Source: Ferrithrix thermotolerans DSM 19514 (GTDB lineage: Bacteria; Actinomycetota; Acidimicrobiia; Acidimicrobiales; Ilumatobacteraceae). Taken from it: a stretch of DNA of 27,253 nt. Below the pieces are notes generated by a model that worked only from the letters and a program-made list of their open reading frames with translations, was not told the origin of the DNA and did not search any database. Where the stretch lies: assembly GCA_945860575.1 (NCBI GenBank), contig CAMAQQ010000003.1, positions 1-27,253 of the forward strand, in the 5' to 3' direction. The position numbers and the translations under genes are program-made. The first letter of the stretch is position 1. Every line of letters begins with the position of its first letter. This document shows positions 16,700 through 23,728 of this stretch, in pieces.

Positions 16700-17935
16700 T
16701 TATGGCGCATACAAGGCTTCGTATCGTTGCGCAACCGAGCCAGCAGAGGCATGACCCTCTACCCATTTTCGTCCGCGCTCACCCATTTCGCCAAGCGTTT
16801 TAGGGTCTTGCGTCATTGACCTGAGCGCCGAGATGAATGCCACCGTGTCATCGGGTTCAACACAAACACCGGCCTTGGCAGCCGCCAAAATTCGTGGCAC
16901 TTCTGTATCTAGATCGACTGCTGCGCAAACTGGTCGACCGGCCGCGAGTACTGAGTATGTTTTGGATGGGACGCTCACCGAACCAAGACCGCGCTTTAGC
17001 GGCACTACATGAATATCGCCAGTTGCTAAAACTTCACTGAGTCGCGAAATATCTTGGTAATCGCCAAAGCGAATGTTGTCAAGTCCATGTGCTGCGGCCT
17101 TCAACGATTCACGAGCGGCACCTTCGCCGTTGATAACAAAAACTATTTGTGTTAATTCTCGCGCTGAGGCAATCAACATTTCAAGTGATTGCGAAAACCC
17201 AACATTTCCTGCATACATCACCACCATCTCATCACCGACGCCGAGTTCGGTGCGATATTTTGTCATCCGCGACATCGGCGTAATTGCCTGAGTGTCGACG
17301 AAGTTTGGGATTACACGAACACGCTTGTGAAACCTCTGATCAAGTTTTCGTTGAACATTGTTTGCAAGGTCATCCGACAGCAGCACAACCAAGTCAGATT
17401 TCTGATAGCTAACTCGCTCCAGCCATCTTGCGGCTCTGATAATTCTTTGATTTGAAATCGCTCCTGTTTCAATCGCCGCATCGGGAAAAATATCTTGAAT
17501 ATTGAACACAAGTTTCCCGCCACGAAATATTTTCGTTAACCACCCGGTAAGACCCAGAGTTAGCGGAGGTGACATTGCCAGCACGCCATCAACACGACGC
17601 GGAAACCCACCAGCAACCAGGCTGCGCAAACCAACGATTGCGCTGAACAACACGAATCCAACAGCACGACGCAGTAGGTTCAATTTCGTCTTGCCGGCAA
17701 ACGGCTGAACTCGTGTGATTGAACCCCACTGGGTTTTTTCAACTCGCCACAAAGCACCAGACCACCCTTGCTCGACTTGATGCTTGCGATACCACGGCAA
17801 CGAAGTCACCACATGAAGTTCGTGTCCGAGGTTTACAAGTTCATGCACAATTCGCGTCATCACCACACCAGTTGGTGCCATGTCGGGTTCAAAATGCGGA
17901 CACAAAACAACCAGACGCAATTTTTTCGAACTCAT
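16700..17935 (-). CDS. Family 4 glycosyltransferase (WcaI/WbuB-like)
   Basis: A 411-residue GT-B enzyme. The N-terminal domain has CPHFEPDMAPTGVVMTRIVHEL, typical of the WcaI/WbuB branch of GT4, and NIQDIFPDAAIETG, a strongly conserved acceptor-side motif there. The C-terminal domain has VMYAGNVGFSQSLEMLI, INGEG and the donor-site segment LGSVSVPSKTYSVLAAGRPV. In this branch the PSK...AAGRP segment replaces the usual E-x7-E motif, so the absence of those glutamates is not a defect. E. coli WcaI works on fucose-containing colanic acid and WbuB uses UDP-FucNAc, making a deoxyhexose transfer here a reasonable but unproven guess. Flanked by other glycosyltransferase genes in the same operon. Confidence 0.92.
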   Translation of the reverse strand: MSSKKLRLVVLCPHFEPDMAPTGVVMTRIVHELVNLGHELHVVTSLPWYRKHQVEQGWSGALWRVEKTQWGSITRVQPFAGKTKLNLLRRAVGFVLFSAIVGLRSLVAGGFPRRVDGVLAMSPPLTLGLTGWLTKIFRGGKLVFNIQDIFPDAAIETGAISNQRIIRAARWLERVSYQKSDLVVLLSDDLANNVQRKLDQRFHKRVRVIPNFVDTQAITPMSRMTKYRTELGVGDEMVVMYAGNVGFSQSLEMLIASARELTQIVFVINGEGAARESLKAAAHGLDNIRFGDYQDISRLSEVLATGDIHVVPLKRGLGSVSVPSKTYSVLAAGRPVCAAVDLDTEVPRILAAAKAGVCVEPDDTVAFISALRSMTQDPKTLGEMGERGRKWVEGHASAGSVAQRYEALYAP

Positions 17936-17957
17936 AATTCTGGTCTCATATTCGCTC

Positions 17958-19079
17958 TCATATCACAGCTGCTTCATAGGCTTCAATTAAATCGTTGCCC
18001 GATTTTTGAATCGAATACTGCGTTGCACGAAGTTTGCCGGCAGTAACGAATTTTTCGCGTTGCGTCTCAACGATTTGAAGTGCACTTGACCACGCATCTA
18101 ATTCGAGGGGCAGAACCAAACCCGCGTCGCCAACAACTTCTGGCAGCGATGTGCAGTTGCTGGCAACTACTGGCGTACCGAGAATCATTGCTTCGATCAC
18201 CGGCGCACCAAAGCCCTCATACAAACTCGGAAACACAAGCGCAAGCGCAAGTTTCATCAAGCCATCGCGATCATCATCGCTGACACGACCCATGCGCATG
18301 ACTCGGTCATCCAGATTTAGCCGTCGAGCCTCACGCATGAACTCTTCTTCGGCACGACCTTTACCTCCGGCACACACCAGCACCAGGTCTTTCTCAGTCC
18401 AATGCAACTTCATAAGTTGAAGCAAAAACTTATGATTTTTGTGCGGATGTGTCATCGCCGGCAAGAAAATTACTTTTTTAGATTCAAGTCGAAATCGTCG
18501 GCGCAACTCTGCTTCGCTAGTTGAATCTCTACCAATCGCAGAATCTACACCGTGTCTGACCACTCGAACTTTTTTAGCCGACAAATTGAACTCACCGATT
18601 AATCGGTCGCGCACATAACTACTTGGGGTCGTGATTACTGTTGCTCGATTTAATGAGTTCGGCACAACTTTGCGCAGATACGCCAACCTGACACGACTGA
18701 AGTTCTCAGGAAACGAAAGATACTGCACATCGTGCATCGTCAAAATTGTGTTACGCAAACCAAATCTCGGCATTGTTCCACCGCCGTGGTGAATTGCATC
18801 AAATTTGCGAGTCTTAATCGCTAGCCAAGTTTGTTCAAGTGCGATTCGTGCCAAGCGAGCACCGCGATGTGCTGGGGCCTCAACACACTTATAAATCTCT
18901 GCAAGTGCGGGGTGGTGCCGAACAAAACCCTTTTGCACAAATAGCGTGATTTGATAATCATTTTTTGCTTCTTCATTTAATGACACACCCATCATCTGGC
19001 GAATCAAATATTCTTGCGACCCTCCCACTTGACCTGTGCGCAACCACAATAAGTTGACGGCAATCTGTTTTTTCTTCAC
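17958..19079 (-). CDS. Family 4 glycosyltransferase
   Basis: A 373-residue GT-B enzyme beginning at GTG 19079 with KKKQIAVNLLWLRTGQVGGSQ, where the GQVGGSQ loop is the acceptor-binding glycine segment. Further motifs: HHGGGTMPRFG, LTMHDVQYLSFPENFS, PSSYVRDRLI, RHGVD, FLPAMTHPHKNHKFLL, and the donor site SLYEGFGAPVIEAM with both glutamates of E-x7-E, then GTPVVASNCTSLPEV. This pattern is that of GT4 enzymes resembling mannosyl- and rhamnosyltransferases; the exact sugar is unknown. The GTG overlaps the TGA of the preceding glycosyltransferase gene (GTGA), so the two are translationally coupled. The neighbouring downstream gene follows after 22 nt. Confidence 0.93.
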   Translation of the reverse strand: MKKKQIAVNLLWLRTGQVGGSQEYLIRQMMGVSLNEEAKNDYQITLFVQKGFVRHHPALAEIYKCVEAPAHRGARLARIALEQTWLAIKTRKFDAIHHGGGTMPRFGLRNTILTMHDVQYLSFPENFSRVRLAYLRKVVPNSLNRATVITTPSSYVRDRLIGEFNLSAKKVRVVRHGVDSAIGRDSTSEAELRRRFRLESKKVIFLPAMTHPHKNHKFLLQLMKLHWTEKDLVLVCAGGKGRAEEEFMREARRLNLDDRVMRMGRVSDDDRDGLMKLALALVFPSLYEGFGAPVIEAMILGTPVVASNCTSLPEVVGDAGLVLPLELDAWSSALQIVETQREKFVTAGKLRATQYSIQKSGNDLIEAYEAAVI

Positions 19080-20170
19080 CCGATCACCTGATCATAAATA
19101 GACGCGGTGCGTACTGCTGCTTGATGCCATGTCATTTCGGCGGCTCGCTTATAGCCAAGTTCAACCAGAGTATTTTTCTGACTCAATGCTTTGACGACAC
19201 CGTCGGCAATACTTGAAAGATCAAGCGGATCAACAAGCACTCCGGCATCACCCGCAACTTCTTGAGTTGATGAACCACGACTAGTCACAACCGGTGCACC
19301 ACAGCTCATCGCTTCGAGAATCGGCAAACCAAAACCTTCCATAAGAGATGGATAACAAAATGCGCTTGCATTTGAATATAAAACGCCCAGATCACTCGCC
19401 TCGACGAACCCGAGAAATTTTACGCGAGTTGATGTTTTCGATTTGTTGTTTATTATTGAATCGACTTTGATATCTCCCCAACCAGCCGCGCCAACGACAA
19501 CTAATAGTGGCACTGAGTCACCAAGAGTCTCGAGAGCCGCCACCAGTCGCGCGAGGTTTTTCCGTGGCTCTAATGTGCCGACGAACAAAAGATACTCGCC
19601 CGACAAACCCAAACGATCAAGAACTTGCGCTGCGTTCGGCGCAGCCGTCGGCGCATTTACCCCGAGCGGAACATAACATAATCGCTCAGCAGAAAACCCA
19701 AATTCAAGACAATCATTTAGGGTCGCTTGTGACGAACACAGAAGAATTTCGGCGTGCTTCGACAATACTTTTAAACTGCGCCGAAACACCGAGTTGCCAC
19801 GACGGCTAAAAAATTCTGGATACTTCAAAAATGCCAAATCATGAACCGTCGCGATCATTTTTGCGCGTGACGCAAACGGAATAATCGATGTGCAATGCAA
19901 AAGATCGACATCGCCAGTCGCTCGCTCAACGCGCGGAGCACGCAATCGCAGTGACGCCTCGTAAAGCAAAGCACCATGCAATGCAAGTTGCTCGACTTTT
20001 ATTGGTGGCGCATACGAAGACGCAGGCTTACCTTTATTGTTTCCCGCTACGCCAATAAGTTCTACATCGGGTCGCACTACCGACATCGCTTGTGCAATTT
20101 CAATCGCCGATGTGGCGGTTCCACCAGGCACTCGGTGCCAACATTGCTCTAATGAGTAAGCCACCCGCAC
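19076..20170 (-). CDS. Family 4 glycosyltransferase, first gene of the cluster
   Basis: A GT-B enzyme of 364 residues if started at GTG 20170, giving MRVAYSLEQCWHRVPGGTA, the natural N-terminal strand and acceptor loop. The frame is open upstream to an ATG at 20317, but the additional 49 residues are Cys/Thr-rich, lack homology features and would overlap the divergent fcl gene, so I reject that start. Motifs: LLHCTSIIPFASRAK, ATVHDLAFLKYPEFFSRRG, PLGVN, FVGTLEPRKNLARLV, and donor site SLMEGFGLPILEAM with E-x7-E, then GAPVVTSRGSSTQEVAGDAG. The sequence is closest to the mannosyltransferase-like GT4 group. The last codons overlap the next glycosyltransferase gene by 4 nt. Confidence 0.92.
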   Translation of the reverse strand: MRVAYSLEQCWHRVPGGTATSAIEIAQAMSVVRPDVELIGVAGNNKGKPASSYAPPIKVEQLALHGALLYEASLRLRAPRVERATGDVDLLHCTSIIPFASRAKMIATVHDLAFLKYPEFFSRRGNSVFRRSLKVLSKHAEILLCSSQATLNDCLEFGFSAERLCYVPLGVNAPTAAPNAAQVLDRLGLSGEYLLFVGTLEPRKNLARLVAALETLGDSVPLLVVVGAAGWGDIKVDSIINNKSKTSTRVKFLGFVEASDLGVLYSNASAFCYPSLMEGFGLPILEAMSCGAPVVTSRGSSTQEVAGDAGVLVDPLDLSSIADGVVKALSQKNTLVELGYKRAAEMTWHQAAVRTASIYDQVIG

Positions 20171-20261
20171 ACCTACTATTCTGCCCGTCTTGGCTTCGTA
20201 TCGGGTGAACAACCAACACCGATAAGCACAGCAATTTGGGTCGTACGATGTAGATAGTTCT

Positions 20262-21239
20262 ATGAGCGAAAAGTCTTCATCGCCGAAATTTTGGAAAGAC
20301 CGTGTCGTTGTCGTCACTGGTGGAAACGGGTTTCTTGGACGAAATGTCGTGGATGCTTTTAGTCAGGCTGGCGCAAAAGTTGTGGCTCCGCGGCGCCGAG
20401 AAGCAGATTTAACACAACCTGGTGTCGCCCTTGAACTATTTAAAAAACACAAGCCGAGCCATGTCGTACATCTCGCGGCACGAGTTGGCGGTATCGGCTA
20501 CAACCAAATTGCGCCTGCTCCGCTTTATCTGGACAATTTAATGATGGGCACAAATACGATCGAAGCTGCTCGCGCGACCGGCGTTGAAAAAACAATTTTG
20601 CTCGGCACCGTTTGCAGCTATCCGAAATTCACACCGGTGCCGTTTCGTGAAGAATCAATCTGGGATGGATACCCCGAAGAAACCAATGCTCCGTATGGCA
20701 TTGCCAAAAAAGCATTGCTGGTTCACGCACAAGTCAACGCTCAACAATACGGCCAGCGCTTTGCATTTTTGATACCGACAAATCTGTTCGGACCCGGCGA
20801 CAAGTTTCATCCAGATGTATCGCATGTGATTCCGGCACTAATAAAGAAATGTGTTGAAGCCAAAGAACAGAATCTCGACAAGATTTCTGTATGGGGAACG
20901 GGCTCGGCAAGTCGCGACTATTTATATGTCAAAGATGCTGCCCGTGCAATTTTGTTGGCTGGCGAACTTCATGATTCAAGCGAGCCACTGAACCTTGGCA
21001 ACAACCGCGAAATAACAATCCGCGAAACTGCCGAAACAATTGCTCGTATCGTGGGTTTTGCCGGCGAACTCGTTTGGGATTCATCTAGACCAGACGGCCA
21101 GCCACGACGCCGTGTCGATGCATCGCGAGCCGAACGCGAACTCGGATGGCACGCAACAATGGATTTCGAAGACGGTTTGCGTGAAACAGTGAAATGGTTT
21201 CTTGCCAATCGTCAAGAAGCGTTGCTACTACCGTCGTAA
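20262..21239 (+). CDS. fcl: GDP-L-fucose synthase
   Basis: Epimerises and reduces GDP-4-keto-6-deoxy-D-mannose to GDP-L-fucose with NADPH. The 325-residue extended SDR has TGGNGFLG (19-26), HLAARVGGI (70-78), the GTVCSYPK segment equivalent to GSSCIYPK of E. coli Fcl (Thr in place of the catalytic Ser), PYGIAKK with Tyr145 and Lys149, and the Fcl-specific NLFGPGDKFHPDVSHVIPALI block. Together with gmd the pathway to GDP-L-fucose is complete. Divergent from the three-glycosyltransferase operon (91-nt gap to GTG 20170) and followed within 5 nt by the rhomboid gene. Substrate assignment is strong from the FHPDVSHV motif. Confidence 0.95.
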   Translation: MSEKSSSPKFWKDRVVVVTGGNGFLGRNVVDAFSQAGAKVVAPRRREADLTQPGVALELFKKHKPSHVVHLAARVGGIGYNQIAPAPLYLDNLMMGTNTIEAARATGVEKTILLGTVCSYPKFTPVPFREESIWDGYPEETNAPYGIAKKALLVHAQVNAQQYGQRFAFLIPTNLFGPGDKFHPDVSHVIPALIKKCVEAKEQNLDKISVWGTGSASRDYLYVKDAARAILLAGELHDSSEPLNLGNNREITIRETAETIARIVGFAGELVWDSSRPDGQPRRRVDASRAERELGWHATMDFEDGLRETVKWFLANRQEALLLPS

Positions 21240-21244
21240 CTGTT

Positions 21245-22048
21245 GTGAATTTTCCACCACCGCAAGTTCCGCCGCCGCTACCGCGTGCCAGTCAGTCGGC
21301 ACCAAAAAGTACTGAGCCGGTGCGCGAGAAGAACTCTTCAAGCCGTGAAAATAATCCAAGGCCAACATTTAGAAAGCCGACACGTCAAAGAACACGAGGA
21401 AATGCACGAGGAAGCGCAAGAGCTAGTCAAACTAGTTTTACAAATGCAATCGTCTCAATCAACGTTGGCTTGTATTTGTGGATGTCGGTTACGAATTTTG
21501 GTATGGCATCAAATAATTTTGTAATTTCAAGATATTTTCTTGAGCAAGGTGAGTGGTATCGATTAATAAGTTGCGGCTTCGTGCACTTTGGTTTATTTCA
21601 TGTTGCAATGAACATGATGCTCGCCTATCAACTCGGACAAATGTTTGAACCAAGAATCGGCTCATTACGTTTCGGATTGCTTTATGTCGCGTCACTCTTA
21701 GGTGGATCAGTCGGGGCACTTGTGTTGAGCCCCGATGCGGTGACTGGCGGTGCATCAGGGGCAGTGTTCGGGTTAATGGCGGCGGCGATAGTCGGCATGC
21801 GCCACGAAGGACTCAACCCGATGCGAAGTGGACTCGGAGTAACTTTTGTAATCAACTTGGTGATCACACTTACGATCCCGGGGATTTCGATCGGCGGTCA
21901 TTTTGGTGGTGCCGCAATCGGCGCCATCTGTGGCGCCGTTGTGCTTGCGCCGATCAGTTGGCGATTGCCAAAATGGCTGGGCATTGTGGTGCCGTGCTTG
22001 CTTAGTTCGGCGTTGATCTATTTCGCCGTGAATTTTGTTAACGCGTAA
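21245..22048 (+). CDS. Rhomboid family intramembrane serine protease
   Basis: A 267-residue protein from GTG 21245, five nucleotides after the fcl stop. An upstream ATG at 21194 inside fcl would add 17 residues and is less likely. Residues 1-65 form a disordered Pro/Arg/Ser-rich cytosolic tail, then a six-helix rhomboid core: SINVGLYLWM, the R-containing WYRLISCGFVH, H119-x3-N123 (HVAMN), the catalytic serine S171 in GGASGAVFG, and the catalytic histidine H219 in the last core helix (GGHFGGAAIG). The catalytic dyad is intact, so it should be an active intramembrane protease. Substrate unknown; rhomboids cleave single-pass membrane proteins, and anchored proteins of the glycan cluster are possible but unproven targets. 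Confidence 0.93.
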   Translation: MNFPPPQVPPPLPRASQSAPKSTEPVREKNSSSRENNPRPTFRKPTRQRTRGNARGSARASQTSFTNAIVSINVGLYLWMSVTNFGMASNNFVISRYFLEQGEWYRLISCGFVHFGLFHVAMNMMLAYQLGQMFEPRIGSLRFGLLYVASLLGGSVGALVLSPDAVTGGASGAVFGLMAAAIVGMRHEGLNPMRSGLGVTFVINLVITLTIPGISIGGHFGGAAIGAICGAVVLAPISWRLPKWLGIVVPCLLSSALIYFAVNFVNA

Positions 22049-22071
22049 GACCCTGTCGCTACTGTTTGGCA

Positions 22072-22470
22072 ATGCTTGAAACTATTACACCACCTATCGA
22101 TGTACCCCGCGCCCATTTAGATCCCATCACAACTCTGTCCGAAAAATTGGCTGTGTTTTCATTGGCTTTGACGCGACCACTTCGTCACGAAACCATTGTT
22201 TTATGTTGCGATGCATCTCAGCGCGGTGTTGGCATTTTTGCTTTTGACACAAAACTGAAAATTACAGAAATCATCGATCGCATAATCGGTTCGGCAATCA
22301 ACATTGAATCTGCAGTGACAATTTCGTTATGCACTTCGCGTGCCGGCGACAGCCGACTCGCCAGTGATAAATCGCAGTTTTCTGTCGCCAAAAATCGTTG
22401 CCAAAATGCAGGCATCGCACTTACCGACTGGTTGTTGGTCGCTCACGGCGACGTTCACGTGCTTAACTAG
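22072..22470 (+). CDS. RadC-like (JAB/MPN) domain protein lacking catalytic residues
   Basis: A 132-residue protein from ATG 22072 (a TTG two codons earlier is also possible). No name is certain, but residues 36-131 line up well by eye with the C-terminal MPN domain of RadC: PLRHETIVLCCDASQRGVG matches the 'LR.E.F.VL.LD..N.L' opening, SAINIESAVTISLC matches 'A...NAAAIIL.H', RAGDSRLASDK matches the 'PSGDP.PS..D' loop, and AGIALTDWLLVAHGDVHVL matches 'LGI.L.DHLI.G.G...SL'. The JAMM metal ligands are gone: the HNH of HNHPSGD reads C87-T88-S89. There is no helix-hairpin-helix N-terminus. The fold is therefore likely a non-catalytic MPN domain. The function is unknown; it follows the rhomboid gene by 23 nt and may share its transcript. 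Confidence 0.65.
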   Translation: MLETITPPIDVPRAHLDPITTLSEKLAVFSLALTRPLRHETIVLCCDASQRGVGIFAFDTKLKITEIIDRIIGSAINIESAVTISLCTSRAGDSRLASDKSQFSVAKNRCQNAGIALTDWLLVAHGDVHVLN

Positions 22471-22484
22471 CTAATCGCAGCCAG

Positions 22485-22709
22485 TTAGTGGCAGCCGCAA
22501 CCAGAACCGCAACCACCCATTTTTTGCGCTGGCATTGATGGCGCCGAAGTTGCGCCTGATCCGCCACCTACCGAGGCAAATACAGACAGCAAACGCACAG
22601 AATTTTCATGGCCTTGCGAACATTTCGCTGGTTCGTTGGCCTGTGACATCGAACGCCGTTCTTCAAAAGTTTGATCACATGTTCGGCAACGAAACTCATA
22701 AACGGGCAT
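22485..22709 (-). CDS. FmdB-family zinc ribbon protein
   Basis: A 74-residue protein starting MPVYEFRCRTCDQTF at ATG 22709. The N-terminal CxxC (C8, C11) and the later C30-SQG-H give the small zinc ribbon of the FmdB/putative regulatory protein family; the second pair is Cys-x3-His instead of the classical CxxC. A Gly/Ser/Ala linker leads to a C-terminal Cys-rich tail (GGCGSGCGCH) that could bind further metal. The family is widespread and of unsettled function. A GTG two codons earlier is in frame but the family starts at MPxYE. A TAGAAT hexamer lies 6 nt upstream of the ATG, predicting a leaderless mRNA. Convergent with the RadC-like gene. Confidence 0.9.
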   Translation of the reverse strand: MPVYEFRCRTCDQTFEERRSMSQANEPAKCSQGHENSVRLLSVFASVGGGSGATSAPSMPAQKMGGCGSGCGCH

Positions 22710-22715
22710 GGCCAC

Positions 22716-22721
22716 ATTCTA
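22716..22721 (-). promoter_or_regulatory. -10 element for leaderless fmdB-like transcript
   Basis: On the minus strand TAGAAT (five of six matches to TATAAT) is followed by GTGGCC and then the ATG at 22709. Transcription starting 7 nt downstream of the hexamer would begin at the A of the ATG. No Shine-Dalgarno is present. The TANNNT-N6-ATG layout is the known arrangement of leaderless actinobacterial genes. Confidence 0.5.
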
Positions 22722-22749
22722 GATGCAACGAAACATGGTTTAATGAATC

Positions 22750-23091
22750 GTGCGCTCAACTGCAATCTCGGCCGTGATGTCAGGTGTGTTATTGGATGCG
22801 AGTTCAAATATTGAAACTGCACCCAGCACGGTAGTTGAACGCCAAACAGAACATGTCCTACAAACAGGCAAGCCATTGGTTGCCCATATTGTTAAAACAG
22901 AACGCGACGAGTCTGCTGCGGCCAAAGTTTTGGAAGCCCGAATCAACGGCACACCTCTTGAAGCATTATGTGGCCATGTTTGGGTACCGTCACGCGACCC
23001 GAAACAATTGCCGATGTGTCAAGCATGCAAAGAGATTTACGAGATGTACCGGGGCTTCAACGACGGACTCAACGAACAGCCGGACGAATAA
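22750..23091 (+). CDS. DUF3039 family protein
   Basis: A protein of 113 residues from GTG 22750; ATG 22777 (MSGVLLDASS) is an equally plausible start and gives 104 residues. The C-terminal half holds the DUF3039 core: ALCGHVWVPSRDPKQLPMCQACKEIYE, with C...CxxC cysteines that probably bind zinc. The preceding HIVKTERDESAAAKVLEARINGTP fits the family as well. DUF3039 proteins are small actinobacterial proteins without known activity. The gene is divergent from the zinc ribbon gene and followed by the LysE-type exporter after 10 nt. Confidence 0.87.
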   Translation: MRSTAISAVMSGVLLDASSNIETAPSTVVERQTEHVLQTGKPLVAHIVKTERDESAAAKVLEARINGTPLEALCGHVWVPSRDPKQLPMCQACKEIYEMYRGFNDGLNEQPDE

Positions 23092-23094
23092 AAT
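23089..23094 (+). promoter_or_regulatory. -10-like element before the LysE-family gene
   Basis: TAAAAT overlaps the TAA stop of the DUF3039 gene and lies 7 nt before the ATG at 23102, with no Shine-Dalgarno. This would allow a separate leaderless transcript of the exporter in addition to read-through from DUF3039. No convincing -35 was seen. Confidence 0.35.
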
Positions 23095-23101
23095 TATCTA
23101 G

Positions 23102-23728
23102 ATGCCAGACATCAACTCGTTTATTTCGTTCGCAATCGCCTCGTTTGCGCTGCTTGTTATTCCTGGACCCGCTGTTCTTTACATAATCAATCGCAGCGTT
23201 TCTGATGGACGAACGATTGGATATTCAGGAGTTGTTGGTATTGAACTCGGAACATTCATGCATGTGTTGGCTGCCACCGCGGGATTATCGGCAATTCTTG
23301 CTGCGTCGCCCAGTGCATTTAACGCCGTCAAATATTCTGGCGCGGCATATCTTGTGTTCATTGGTTTTCGCACGCTGACGCGCAAGCCTGCGACGATTGA
23401 TTCTTCGGCTAAATCAATGACCAAGATGCAAGCATTTCGTCAGGGTTTTGTGATCAACACGCTTAATCCAAAAGTTGCACTTTTTTTTCTATCTTTTTTA
23501 CCTCAGTTCATTGATCAAGATAAAGGTTCAAACGCAGTTCAAGCCTTAATGCTCGGCACGTTGTTTGTAATCTGTGGTTTCATAACCGACGGATTTTATG
23601 CACTTACTGCAAGTTCACTGCGCGAAGTTCTCGTCAAGGGTAAAACGTTGCCATTTGTGCAGCGCTATATCGCAGGAGTTGTGTTCATTGGGCTTGGCTT
23701 GGTCGCTTCGTTAGCGAAAGTCTCTTGA
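23102..23728 (+). CDS. LysE/RhtB-family amino acid exporter
   Basis: A 208-residue membrane protein with about six hydrophobic segments and the LysE/RhtB signature. Near the N-terminus is PGPAVLYIINRSVSDGR with the GVVGIELGTFMHV stretch after it, and in the middle is NTLNPKVALFFLSFLPQF, the conserved NPK...FF...PQF block. Family members export lysine, homoserine, threonine or other amino acids by proton exchange; the substrate here is not determinable. The 3' end overlaps convergent dnaE2 by 18 nt, so the two stops lie within each other's coding sequences. Confidence 0.93.
   Translation: MPDINSFISFAIASFALLVIPGPAVLYIINRSVSDGRTIGYSGVVGIELGTFMHVLAATAGLSAILAASPSAFNAVKYSGAAYLVFIGFRTLTRKPATIDSSAKSMTKMQAFRQGFVINTLNPKVALFFLSFLPQFIDQDKGSNAVQALMLGTLFVICGFITDGFYALTASSLREVLVKGKTLPFVQRYIAGVVFIGLGLVASLAKVS

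Noticed and set aside
16700..17935. Loss of the E-x7-E donor motif in the WcaI-like glycosyltransferase
   Set aside because: The PSK...LAAGRP form is normal for this branch of GT4, so it is not evidence of inactivation.
20171..20317. 49-residue upstream extension of the first GT4 gene from ATG 20317
   Set aside because: It would overlap the 5' end of divergent fcl and lacks GT features; MRVAYSLEQ at GTG 20170 is the normal GT4 beginning.
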